NCBI RefSeq assembly: GCF_030540645.1
Contig: NZ_JAUNVV010000014.1
Span: 1 to 53,145, forward strand
Reading direction: 5' to 3'
Length of the DNA stretch: 53,145 nt
From: Arthrobacter sp.
GTDB taxonomy: Bacteria > Actinomycetota > Actinomycetes > Actinomycetales > Micrococcaceae
Part shown: piece after piece, positions 44,454 through 52,826 of the stretch
How the letters are laid out: the number at the start of each line of letters is the position of its first letter
Position numbering within the stretch: position 1 is the stretch's first letter
Made by a program: the position numbers and the translations under genes
The notes under the pieces: generated by a model
Databases searched by the model: none
What the model was told of the DNA's origin: nothing
The model's input: the letters and a program-made list of their open reading frames with translations, nothing else

Positions 44454-45668
44454 ATGTCTGGAAATAAGGCTGTCGCCTACAAGGGGCCCGGCGTCGTTGA
44501 AGTCATTGACATCGACTACCCCACGTTCGAACTGAAAGATGGGCCGGGTGTCAATCCTGCCAACGTGGGGCGCAAGGTCCCACACGGTGTCATTCTGAAG
44601 ACCGTCGCCACGAATATCTGCGGATCAGACCAACACATGGTGCGAGGACGCACCACTGCACCGTCTGATTTGGTCTTGGGCCACGAAATCACTGGAGAAG
44701 TGGTTGAAGTTGGACCGGACGTTGAATTCATCAAGGTGGGGGACATCTGTTCGGTTCCCTTCAACATTGCCTGTGGCCGCTGCCGCAACTGCAAGGAGCG
44801 CAAGACCGGCATCTGCCTGAACGTGAACCCTGACCGCCCCGGAAGTGCCTACGGCTACGTTGACATGGGCGGCTGGGTTGGTGGCCAAGCGGAATACGTG
44901 CTGGTTCCGTACGCCGACTGGAACCTGCTCAAGTTCCCGGACAGGGATCAGGCGTTGGAAAAAATCATGGACTTGACCATGCTTTCCGACATCTTCCCCA
45001 CCGGGTTCCATGGAGCGGTCTCGGCAGGGGTTACCGTGGGCTCTACGGTCTACGTTGCCGGGGCAGGGCCGGTGGGTCTAGCTGCGGCAACGTCAGCACA
45101 TCTGCTCGGTGCCGCCGTGGTCATTGTTGGTGACATGAACGCCGACAGGCTGGCACAGGCAAGGACCTTCGGTTGTGAGACCGTCGATCTGTCCAAGGGC
45201 GATCCCGGGGAACAGATCGAGCAGCTACTCGGTGTCCCCGAGGTTGACTGTGCAGTCGACGCAGTGGGCTTTGAGGCAAAGGGCCACGGCGCAGACTCCC
45301 ACCACGAAGCTCCGGCAACAGTGCTCAACTCGCTCATGGACATCACGGCGGCTGGCGGCTCGCTCGGCATCCCCGGGCTCTATGTCACAGGCGACCCGGG
45401 TGGCATCGATGCCGCTGCACAGAAGGGTTCGCTGTCGCTGAGCCTGGGCACCGGCTGGGCGAAGTCGCTTGCCTTCACCACGGGGCAGTGTCCGGTCATG
45501 AAGTACAACCGGGGCTTGATGATGGCAATCCTGCACGACAAGGTGCACATCGCCAAGAACGTCAACGCCCAGGCCATTACTCTGACTGACGCACCGCGTG
45601 GCTATGCCGAGTTCGACGCCGGGGCGGCCACGAAGTACGTGCTGAACCCGAACGGCTATCTGGACTAG
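44454..45668 (+). CDS. fdhA: Glutathione-independent formaldehyde dehydrogenase
   Basis: A 404-residue zinc-dependent medium-chain dehydrogenase, with GGGAAGGA before the ATG. Catalytic zinc ligands are C56 (NICGSDQH) and H77-E78 (GHE); structural zinc cysteines are C107, C110, C113 and C121. The long insert at GYVDMGGWVGGQAEYVLVP, the NAD loop GAGPVGLAA and the segment GHGADSHHEAPATVLNSLMD are typical of the Pseudomonas-type FdhA, which oxidises formaldehyde to formate with a tightly bound NAD. Related enzymes also dismutate aldehydes. It is monocistronic between two hairpins. Confidence 0.88.
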   Translation: MSGNKAVAYKGPGVVEVIDIDYPTFELKDGPGVNPANVGRKVPHGVILKTVATNICGSDQHMVRGRTTAPSDLVLGHEITGEVVEVGPDVEFIKVGDICSVPFNIACGRCRNCKERKTGICLNVNPDRPGSAYGYVDMGGWVGGQAEYVLVPYADWNLLKFPDRDQALEKIMDLTMLSDIFPTGFHGAVSAGVTVGSTVYVAGAGPVGLAAATSAHLLGAAVVIVGDMNADRLAQARTFGCETVDLSKGDPGEQIEQLLGVPEVDCAVDAVGFEAKGHGADSHHEAPATVLNSLMDITAAGGSLGIPGLYVTGDPGGIDAAAQKGSLSLSLGTGWAKSLAFTTGQCPVMKYNRGLMMAILHDKVHIAKNVNAQAITLTDAPRGYAEFDAGAATKYVLNPNGYLD

Positions 45669-45680
45669 CTGACACGGTCT

Positions 45681-45722
45681 CGACTGGCTCGACCACCTGA
45701 GGGACGGTGGTCGAGCCAGTCG
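45681..45722. terminator. Bidirectional terminator hairpin between fdhA and Stealth gene
   Basis: A perfect 17-bp stem (45681-45697 with 45706-45722, 8-base loop; arm CGACTGGCTCGACCACC) between two convergent genes. It ends 8 bp before the stop of the minus-strand gene. Confidence 0.75.
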
Positions 45723-45730
45723 TGTGTTGC

Positions 45731-47287
45731 CTACTTTTCCCAAGGCGCCTTAAAGGGAAAGTACTTTTCGAGGAACTCCGTGACTTGCTTGCGCCGTTGC
45801 TCCGCCGTAGCGTCACCGGAGCTGCCGTCATTCAAGCACAGGAAATCTGCATTCCGCCGGGCCAACACGTGCGCCAATGAAGCCAGTCCGTCCGTACTGG
45901 TCGTGTCGACATAGATACCCTTGCCGTCGGCATGCATGGCCGCGCGCCCGGTCAACAGCGAGTAGTAGTGATACAGGGAGTTGGTGACGGAAATATTTCC
46001 GGCTGCCCGGAACGTACTGGCGGCTGTGGAGGCAAAATCAGCGGCAAACTCTTGTTCCAACTCTGCCAGGACGGACCGCCGCAGTGGTGCGGCGCTGTGC
46101 TCGAGGTGGCGGGTGGTGAACACGCCGAATCGATCCCACAAAAGGCGACGGTTGACGCGGGCTGAGTTTTCAAAGCCGCTGCGTTCAACATCGCTTTCCC
46201 CCAAACCAATGCGGTTGGGGGAGAGCATGAAGCGGGTGATGCCCCCTGGCGTGAAGAAAAGGTCCGGTGACAGTGGCCGAGCAAAAAACATGTCGTCATT
46301 GGAATATAAGAAGTGCTCGGCGAGTCCGTCGATGTGGTGAAGCTGTGATTCCACCGCCATGGAGTTGTGCGTGGGCAGCACCGACGGATCGGCGAAGTGC
46401 TCATCGCTGCGCACAAGTGTGACCTGGGGATGCTCTGCCAGCCAAGGGGGAGCTGCCGAGTCGGTGGCAATAAAGATGCGCCGGACCCACGGGGCAAACA
46501 AGTGCACTGAGCGCAATGCGTATTTCAGTTCGTCCAGATGCCGGAAGCGAGACTCATGGTCATCGCCGTCACCCAGGACCGCCCCGACTTCGAGCTCACG
46601 ACGTGCCGTTTGGTAGGACAGGCCGCTGCCGTCAACCCACGAAAAAACCATGTCAATGTCGAAACGGATGTCAAAGACGTGATCTACGAACATGTTCTCG
46701 ATGCTTGGCCAGCTATGTCCATATAATTCCACGGTGCGCGGCGCTGCCAAGCGTGGGTCGATGCTGCGTCGGGTAAGCGAGTTTTCGATCGGCAGGTCGA
46801 TGCGTTCAGGGGCAAACATCCATAACTCAATTTGGACACCCCATGCTGCGCCGTAATACAAGCCACCAAGAGGTTCCACGCGCGGCCGGAAGAGTCTGAC
46901 GATCCGGGTGGACGGTGACTTGCTCAGACTGCCATTAGCCAAGAGGATGGTGGACTTCTTTGTATCAATGCTGCGGGCGTAGAACGGCTCATGGGCAAAA
47001 GCTGTTGCCAAGGCCAGTTCGAGTTTGCCTCGCAGGGCTGCGTCAATGGCAAGGACCGGGCGAGCATCATTGCCACGGACAAGAAGATACTCAATGGAGT
47101 ATGAATCCAAGACGTCACGAACAGCCAGCAGATCAGCAACCATTGCCGCATGCGGTGTCAGGGTGTTCGGGCTGGAAGCACTGTTGAGAAGTGTCAGTCG
47201 CCCGCGGTGCATGACAACATCGTTACGCGAAAGGATGGCTGCCGCACGAGAGGAAAGTGACTCGGTTCGGGGCATGGGTGGCGGCAC
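45731..47287 (-). CDS. Stealth-family sugar-phosphotransferase
   Basis: A 518-residue protein starting at GTG 47287, six bases after AGGAG; ATG 47275 is an alternative. The four conserved regions of Stealth proteins are visible: IDMVFSWVDGS (CR1), LKYALRSVHLFAPWVRRIFIATDS and HFLYSNDDMFFARPLSPDLFF (CR2), a CR3-like segment around ISVTNSLYHYY, and a short CR4 near FLCLNDG. Such enzymes transfer hexose-1-phosphates from UDP-sugars to build phosphodiester-linked capsules or wall glycopolymers. No other polysaccharide genes lie nearby, so it acts either alone or with a distant cluster. The N-terminal 200 residues are a variable region. Confidence 0.85.
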   Translation of the reverse strand: MPPPMPRTESLSSRAAAILSRNDVVMHRGRLTLLNSASSPNTLTPHAAMVADLLAVRDVLDSYSIEYLLVRGNDARPVLAIDAALRGKLELALATAFAHEPFYARSIDTKKSTILLANGSLSKSPSTRIVRLFRPRVEPLGGLYYGAAWGVQIELWMFAPERIDLPIENSLTRRSIDPRLAAPRTVELYGHSWPSIENMFVDHVFDIRFDIDMVFSWVDGSGLSYQTARRELEVGAVLGDGDDHESRFRHLDELKYALRSVHLFAPWVRRIFIATDSAAPPWLAEHPQVTLVRSDEHFADPSVLPTHNSMAVESQLHHIDGLAEHFLYSNDDMFFARPLSPDLFFTPGGITRFMLSPNRIGLGESDVERSGFENSARVNRRLLWDRFGVFTTRHLEHSAAPLRRSVLAELEQEFAADFASTAASTFRAAGNISVTNSLYHYYSLLTGRAAMHADGKGIYVDTTSTDGLASLAHVLARRNADFLCLNDGSSGDATAEQRRKQVTEFLEKYFPFKAPWEK

Positions 47288-47375
47288 GACGGACTCCTGC
47301 GGGCTGGGAGCGAAAGTGACTGATTTTCCAGCCCTGCAGTGAGCTTATCGCGTGGGAAGTTGTCCGGGCCTTCCG

Positions 47376-47798
47376 TCAGTTGCTGCGTGAGCGGCGTTTA
47401 CGGTTGAAGATCAGCGATACAGCAATGCCGGCAAGCCAAAAATCTTTCGCCATGGCGGTACCTGCCGGCGTGGGTCGGATGCTGTCGGGTTCGGTCATGC
47501 CGGGCGACTTGATGTAGGTGGCCAACAGGCCGCTGGAAAATACGGCCAAACCCATGCCGGCCATTCGTGTGGGGATGAAGGGCGCCAAAATAAGGCAGCC
47601 CAGGGCAATCTCCGAATAGCTCAAGTATTTGCCGAACTGTTCCGCCTTCAGGTCCGCAAATTGAGGGATCACTCGTTGCGCCGCACTTTGCAGGCCACCG
47701 GCCTGCTCCGGCGTCAGGCTGAGCTTGCCAATGCCTGAGTTGAGGATGAAAGCTCCGGAGACAAGGCGAAGTGATGCGTTGCTGATGCTGAATCCCAT
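47376..47798 (-). CDS. DoxX-like membrane protein
   Basis: A 140-residue membrane protein with AGGAG eight bases before its ATG and about four hydrophobic segments (around 8-22, 60-78, 82-98, 118-132). The layout and the SEIALGCLIL and FIPTRMAGMGLAVFS segments fit the DoxX/DoxD family, small proteins linked to redox or stress functions, with the reaction unknown here. It lies 64 bp downstream of the TetR gene on the same strand and may be co-transcribed with it. Confidence 0.7.
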   Translation of the reverse strand: MGFSISNASLRLVSGAFILNSGIGKLSLTPEQAGGLQSAAQRVIPQFADLKAEQFGKYLSYSEIALGCLILAPFIPTRMAGMGLAVFSSGLLATYIKSPGMTEPDSIRPTPAGTAMAKDFWLAGIAVSLIFNRKRRSRSN

Positions 47799-47862
47799 GG
47801 TGGATCTCCTGCTGGTTCCGAGGTCGTTTGTGCTTCAGCCTAGGGTTGCCAGCCCTGTGTGG

Positions 47863-48558
47863 CTAGTGCCGGCCAGCGGTGGCTGCCCCCAAATCCGCAC
47901 TGACTCCCGCTGCAAGTCCCTGGATCAGCGCCTTGAGGCCCATGTCAAAGGCAGCGTCGGCGTTGTTCGCACCGGCAAGGTTGCCTCGGCGGGCGACGGC
48001 GGCGCTGAAGTTGGGTGAATGCGCCACCCGGGTTCCGGCGTCGAAAATATTCGCGGGCGCATTGACGTCATAGGCCGACCCGTAGATGAACGATTCAAGA
48101 GCGACGATCGCATCGATGATGCGTTCCGCTGGCCAGCCGGCTGCTAGAAAACCTTGGGTGACGGCCTCATACATGGTGATGGTCTTGGGCGCGTCCGTCA
48201 CCGGCAACAAGGCAATGACGGGGATGAGTGGCAGGTGAGAGGCAAAAACTTGACGGTAGGAGTGCGCCCACATGCTGACCGCTGTTTCCCACGGTTGGTT
48301 GGGAAACGCTGAAACATCCACCCGCCCCATGAGATGGTCCTCCACGAGCAGCAACACATCCTGTTTGGAATTCACGTGGTTGTACAGGGCAGAAGTCGCT
48401 ACGTTCAAGGACTTAGCCAGCGCGGCCATGGTCAGCCCTCTATAGCCGGAACGCCCAATCAGTTTCAATGCAGCTGACGTTATCCGTGCCGAACTGAGGA
48501 GGGGATGCGGCGGTCGGCCCGCCGGGCGGCGGCGTTGCTGCATTGAAGACTCGGTCAC
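47863..48558 (-). CDS. TetR-family regulator, likely of putrescine oxidase
   Basis: A 231-residue TetR protein. I start it at GTG 48558 because GGAAGGGAG lies just upstream; GTG 48600 would add 14 residues. The helix-turn-helix is at about 28-70 (ITSAALKLIGRSGYRGLTMAALAKSLNVATSALYNHV) and a helical ligand domain follows. The gene is divergent from the putrescine oxidase gene, and a perfect palindrome sits between them. It probably represses that gene until a polyamine or related ligand is present; ligand is inferred. Confidence 0.85.
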   Translation of the reverse strand: MTESSMQQRRRPAGRPPHPLLSSARITSAALKLIGRSGYRGLTMAALAKSLNVATSALYNHVNSKQDVLLLVEDHLMGRVDVSAFPNQPWETAVSMWAHSYRQVFASHLPLIPVIALLPVTDAPKTITMYEAVTQGFLAAGWPAERIIDAIVALESFIYGSAYDVNAPANIFDAGTRVAHSPNFSAAVARRGNLAGANNADAAFDMGLKALIQGLAAGVSADLGAATAGRH

Positions 48559-48642
48559 GCGTGCTCCCTTCCTCGGCTCGCCACTATAACAATTTTCCAC
48601 CGCCCTCTTTACATAAGGCTGTGATGCCAGTTACAGTCTATT

Positions 48643-48665
48643 CTAAATGAACGTAATTCATTTAG
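48643..48665. promoter_or_regulatory. Palindromic TetR operator before putrescine oxidase
   Basis: CTAAATGAA (48643-48651) and TTCATTTAG (48657-48665) are perfect 9-bp arms around CGTAA. The site ends 37 bp before the oxidase start and lies in the 144-bp divergent region. The length suits a TetR dimer. Confidence 0.75.
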
Positions 48666-48702
48666 TGAAGCATGTCACTTTTGCTTTCCGGGAAAGGGAA
48701 AC

Positions 48703-50088
48703 ATGACAACGATAGAAAATTCTGCCGTCATCGAACGCGACGTGGTCATCATCGGTGCTGGCCCGTCAGGTTTGACCGCCGCCCGCGAGCTGAAAGCGGC
48801 CGGGCTGAGCGTGGCGGTTCTTGAAGCCCGTGACCGGGTGGGTGGCCGCACATGGTCCAACACAGTCGACGGCGCATGGCTGGAAATAGGTGGCCAGTGG
48901 GTTTCACCTGACCAAACAGCACTTATTGACCTGCTAGGCGAGCTTGGCCTGGAGACTTACTCCCGCTACCGTGAGGGCGACAGCGTCTACATCGGTCCTG
49001 ACGGAAACCGGACCCGCTACACCGGGGAAATGTTCCCCGTCGACGCGGACACTGAAGCAGAGATGAACAAGCTCATCGAAACCTTGGATGCGCTTGCCGC
49101 AGCGATGGATCCGGCCAGCCCCTGGGAGCACCCGAATGCCCGTGAACTGGACATCATCTCCTTCCATCACTGGTTGCGCAGCCAGTCGGACAACGAAGAA
49201 GCCTGCAACAACATTGGCCTTTTCATCGCCGGCGGCATGCTCACCAAGCCGGCCCATGCGTTCTCCGCGCTTCAAGCGGTGCTGATGGCCTCCTCCGCAG
49301 GCTCGTTCACCAACCTCGTTGATGACAACTTCATCCTCGACAAGCGTGTGGTCGGCGGCATGCAGGGCCTGTCTCTGGCCATTGCTGCCGAGCTGGGCGG
49401 GGACATCATCCTGAACTCCCCGGCCCGCACCATCCGCTGGGAGGAGCACGACGGCGACTTCCGGGCCACCGTCATTGCCGACGGCGCCACGGTCAGTGCC
49501 AAACGTGTGGTCATGGCAGTTCCACCAAACCTCTACAGCAGGGTCTCCTTCGACCCGCCGCTGCCGCGCCGCCAGCACCAGATGCACCAGCACCAATCGT
49601 TGGGCTTTGTCATCAAGGTCCATGCCGTCTACGAGACCCCGTTCTGGCGCGAAGACGGCCTCTCCGGCACCGGCTTCAGCGCTTCCTCGCTGGTGCAGGA
49701 AGTTTATGACAACACCAACCACGAAGACACACGCGGCACCCTCGTTGGCTTTGTCTCCGACGAAAAAGCCGACTACGTCTTCACACTCAGCGCAGAGCAG
49801 CGTAAAAAAGAGATCACGTCGGCACTCGCCGAATTCCTTGGCGATGCAGCCGCAGAGCCGGTCGTCTACTACGAATCCGACTGGGGCTCGGAGGAGTGGA
49901 CCCGCGGAGCCTACGCCACCAGCTATGACTTGGGCGGGCTTCACCGCTATGGTCCCGACCAGCTCACCCCCGTGGGCCCCATCCACTGGTCCTGCTCAGA
50001 CCTCGCCGCCGAAGGCTACCAGCACGTTGATGGAGCGGTCCGCATGGGCCAGGACACTGCGGCCAAATTGGTGGCAGAACTGAAGTAG
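48703..50088 (+). CDS. puo: Putrescine oxidase (FAD-dependent)
   Basis: A 461-residue flavin amine oxidase with GAAAGGG before the ATG. The FAD loop is at 18-23 (GAGPSG) followed by LEARDRVGGRTW, and GGQWVSPDQT and PPLPRRQHQMHQHQSLG are as I recall them in the Kocuria/Micrococcus rubens and Rhodococcus putrescine oxidases, to which the whole protein appears closely similar. It oxidises putrescine to 4-aminobutanal (which cyclises) with ammonia and hydrogen peroxide. No signal peptide, so it is cytoplasmic. An amino acid/polyamine permease gene downstream may supply the substrate. A palindromic TetR site controls the promoter region. Confidence 0.92.
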   Translation: MTTIENSAVIERDVVIIGAGPSGLTAARELKAAGLSVAVLEARDRVGGRTWSNTVDGAWLEIGGQWVSPDQTALIDLLGELGLETYSRYREGDSVYIGPDGNRTRYTGEMFPVDADTEAEMNKLIETLDALAAAMDPASPWEHPNARELDIISFHHWLRSQSDNEEACNNIGLFIAGGMLTKPAHAFSALQAVLMASSAGSFTNLVDDNFILDKRVVGGMQGLSLAIAAELGGDIILNSPARTIRWEEHDGDFRATVIADGATVSAKRVVMAVPPNLYSRVSFDPPLPRRQHQMHQHQSLGFVIKVHAVYETPFWREDGLSGTGFSASSLVQEVYDNTNHEDTRGTLVGFVSDEKADYVFTLSAEQRKKEITSALAEFLGDAAAEPVVYYESDWGSEEWTRGAYATSYDLGGLHRYGPDQLTPVGPIHWSCSDLAAEGYQHVDGAVRMGQDTAAKLVAELK

Positions 50089-50113
50089 CACCTCACTGGA
50101 GGGCATTCAGCGC

Positions 50114-50209
50114 CCCGGACCGGCATTTTTCCGGCGACTATCCGACGCGTCGGCCGCAAGCGGCCTTTGGCGCCTCCTTTACGTCACCTACAAAAAATGC
50201 CGGTCCGGG
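50114..50209 (+). other. Structured leader or attenuator-like region between puo and usp
   Basis: A perfect 17-bp inverted repeat (50114-50130, CCCGGACCGGCATTTTT, with 50193-50209) is separated by 62 bases, which themselves hold GGCCGCAAGCGGCC (50152-50165). The element could act as a puo terminator or as a 5' leader structure of the next transcript. I cannot match it to a known riboswitch. Confidence 0.5.
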
Positions 50210-50266
50210 CCTCGGCCTCTCCGCAGCAGTATCACGAGTGACAATGACGTCCTTAGGAGGAACCAT

Positions 50267-51199
50267 TTGCGGTATGTAGTTGGATATACAGCGGACCCCC
50301 GTGGCAGCGATGCCGTCAACTTGGCAGTGGCCATGGCCCGGCGGCAGGGAGCCACCTTGGACCTTGTCATGGTGACGCCACAGAACTCCCCATATAACGG
50401 CGCCTATCCGCATGAAGCAGGCTTTGAGACCATCCTGGCCGAGCAAGTCGGCAAGTGGCTCGATGAAGGGCTTGCCCTGGTTCCGGAGGACATCCCGGCA
50501 CAGGCCCACATCCGCAGCGGGGAGTCCGAGGCGGAGGAACTTATCGCCGCGGCCGAGGAATTGGGTGCCGCACTGCTGATCATTGGTGGCAGCAATACCG
50601 GCATCTTCAAGCGCTTCTCCATTGGCGCCGTCGCCAACTCGCTGCTACATGCCTCCACGATCCCCGTGGTGCTGGCGCCCGCCGGATACAGCCGCACCGA
50701 GCCGATTACGCGATTGACCTGCGCCCTTGGCACGAGGGCTGGCGCGGAAGGGGTGCTGCAATCCGGAATCGCGATGGCCAAGCGCAGGTCACTGCCATTG
50801 CGGTTGGTGTCCTTGGTGGCCGTGGGCCCCGGTGAATCGACCGCCACCGTGGAAGATGCGAAAAAGCATCTTCTTCAGGTCGCGGCCACTGGGGACGGGG
50901 CAAGCGCCGACGTCCTGGACACTCTGGACATGGAAATTGTGGTGGGAACAGGACGTTCCATTGAAGACGCCGTCGACAACCTCAAGTGGAAAAAGGGGGA
51001 GATTCTGCTGATCGGTTCCAGCCGTTTGGCACAGAACAATTCCATCTTCCTGGGCTCCACCGCCAACCGTATTTTGCGTGCACTTCCGGTTCCCATGATC
51101 GTGGTTCCACGCAACTACGTACTGCAAGCCAAAGAACTCTTCCCTACAACTGAGATCCCCGTCATTGACGCCGAGGAAATCGCAGAGGTGGAAAAATGA
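50267..51199 (+). CDS. Universal stress protein with two Usp domains
   Basis: A 310-residue tandem UspA protein. The start is TTG 50267, fixed by a perfect AGGAGG six bases upstream. Each half ends with the nucleotide-binding pattern G-x-x-G-x9-G-S/T-like: GGSNTGIFKRFSIGAVANS near residue 105 and GSSRLAQNNSIFLGSTANR near residue 255. Usp proteins bind ATP and modulate partner proteins under stress. The gene overlaps the permease gene by 4 bp (ATGA), so it may regulate that transporter, as other Usp genes paired with transporters are thought to do. Confidence 0.88.
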   Translation: MRYVVGYTADPRGSDAVNLAVAMARRQGATLDLVMVTPQNSPYNGAYPHEAGFETILAEQVGKWLDEGLALVPEDIPAQAHIRSGESEAEELIAAAEELGAALLIIGGSNTGIFKRFSIGAVANSLLHASTIPVVLAPAGYSRTEPITRLTCALGTRAGAEGVLQSGIAMAKRRSLPLRLVSLVAVGPGESTATVEDAKKHLLQVAATGDGASADVLDTLDMEIVVGTGRSIEDAVDNLKWKKGEILLIGSSRLAQNNSIFLGSTANRILRALPVPMIVVPRNYVLQAKELFPTTEIPVIDAEEIAEVEK

Positions 51200-52728
51200 G
51201 CAGGCCAGACCTTGTTAGAAACGCCACTGGAGACCACGGCCTCAGCGAAAAAGGCCTCAAGGCCGGTTCCGTGGGACTCATTGGCGCCGTCGTCATTGGT
51301 ATTTCATGCATTGCCCCCGCCTACACGCTGACCGCAGCACTGGGCCCGACCGTCTCCGAAGTGGGCGTGCACCTGCCTGCCATCTTCCTCGTCGGATTCA
51401 TCCCCATGCTCCTGGTGGCGTTGGGATACCGGGAACTCAACAATGCCATGCCCGACGCCGGCACTTCCTTCACGTGGGCCACGCGTGCCTTCGGTCCGTG
51501 GCTGGGGTGGATGGGTGGTTGGGGCTTGATTGCGGCAACCATCATTGTGCTTTCCAACCTGGCAGCAGTGGCGGTGGACTTCTTTTACCTCATGCTGGGC
51601 CAGATTTTCTCCAACCCGTCCCTTGCCGATCTGACCCGGAACCTGCCGCTGAACCTCGCCACCACGATGGTGTTCATTGCAGGGGCGTGTTGGATTTCCT
51701 ACCGGGGCATGGAGACCACCAAGTCATTCCAGTACATCCTGGTGGCGTTTCAGCTGCTGGTGTTGGGATGGTTCGCCGTGGCGGCCTTCACCCATGTGGC
51801 CAACGGCAGCGCGTTTGACGCCACTGCCATCCAGGCCGACTGGTTCAACCCCTTCGCCGTCGAGTCCTTCTCACAATTTGCCGCCGGAGTGTCCCTTTCC
51901 ATCTTCATCTTCTGGGGCTGGGATGTCACGCTGACCATGAATGAAGAAACGAAGAACCCGAAGAAGACCCCGGGCCGGGCAGCCACCGTCACGATCATTG
52001 TCATTGTCTTGATTTACATGACAGTTTCCTTGGCCACACTGTCCTTTGCAGGCATCGGCACCACCGGCTTGGGTGCTGGAAACCCGGAGAACCAGGGAAG
52101 CATCTTCGCCGTACTGGCCGGACCGGTCATGGGACCGTTCGCGATCCTGATGTCACTGGCCATCCTGAGCTCCTCGGCCGCTTCGCTGCAGTCGACGTTT
52201 GTCTCCCCGGCCAGGACGCTGCTGTCCATGGGCCACTACCGCGCCCTGCCCAAGAGCTTCGGGAAGATCAGTCCCACACACAAGTCCCCAGGCTACGCGA
52301 CCATTGCCGCAGCCATTGCTGCAGCAGGTTTCTACATCATCACCAGGACCCTGTCAGAGAACGCACTGTGGGACACCATCACGGCCCTGGGCATGATGAT
52401 CTGCTTCTACTACGGCATCACGGCGCTGGCCTGTGTTTGGTACTTCAGGGCCCAGGCATTCCGCGGGGTGCAGAACTTTCTGTTCAAGTTCCTTGCACCG
52501 CTGGTGGGCGGCGTGATCCTGCTGGTCATGTTCTTCAAGACCGCGTACGACTCCATGGATCCCAGCTACGGTTCCGGCTCCAACATTGGCGGGCTGGGTC
52601 TGGTGTTCATCCTCGGTGCCGGTGTCATTGCACTGGGTGTGGTGCTCATGTTCTTCATGTACCGGCGCAACCCCGAGTTCTTCAAGGGCCAGGTTCTCAG
52701 CCGTGCCAGCGAGCCTTACAACCCCTAA
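51196..52728 (+). CDS. APC-family amino acid/polyamine permease
   Basis: A 510-residue transporter with about 12 hydrophobic helices. The first helix carries the APC substrate loop GAVVIGISCIAPAYTLTA, and AGTSFTWATRAFGPWLGWMGGW follows. It probably imports an amino acid or polyamine by proton symport. Location after putrescine oxidase and coupled to a Usp gene makes putrescine a plausible substrate, which would link uptake to oxidation; sequence alone does not prove it. It ends before a strong hairpin. Confidence 0.85.
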   Translation: MSRPDLVRNATGDHGLSEKGLKAGSVGLIGAVVIGISCIAPAYTLTAALGPTVSEVGVHLPAIFLVGFIPMLLVALGYRELNNAMPDAGTSFTWATRAFGPWLGWMGGWGLIAATIIVLSNLAAVAVDFFYLMLGQIFSNPSLADLTRNLPLNLATTMVFIAGACWISYRGMETTKSFQYILVAFQLLVLGWFAVAAFTHVANGSAFDATAIQADWFNPFAVESFSQFAAGVSLSIFIFWGWDVTLTMNEETKNPKKTPGRAATVTIIVIVLIYMTVSLATLSFAGIGTTGLGAGNPENQGSIFAVLAGPVMGPFAILMSLAILSSSAASLQSTFVSPARTLLSMGHYRALPKSFGKISPTHKSPGYATIAAAIAAAGFYIITRTLSENALWDTITALGMMICFYYGITALACVWYFRAQAFRGVQNFLFKFLAPLVGGVILLVMFFKTAYDSMDPSYGSGSNIGGLGLVFILGAGVIALGVVLMFFMYRRNPEFFKGQVLSRASEPYNP

Positions 52729-52747
52729 TATGCACTTAAACAACCGA

Positions 52748-52809
52748 CGGCGTGCCATGCTGGCGGGGGGCCGTGAAATTTCACAAGCCCCCGCCAGCAT
52801 GTCACGCCG
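52748..52809. terminator. Terminator hairpin after permease gene
   Basis: CATGCTGGCGGGGG (52756-52769) pairs perfectly with 52788-52801, and the outer CGGCGTG/CACGCCG bases extend the stem. It lies between convergent genes and probably serves both. Confidence 0.7.
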
Positions 52810-52826
52810 CCGGTCTTGCAGTGGTC

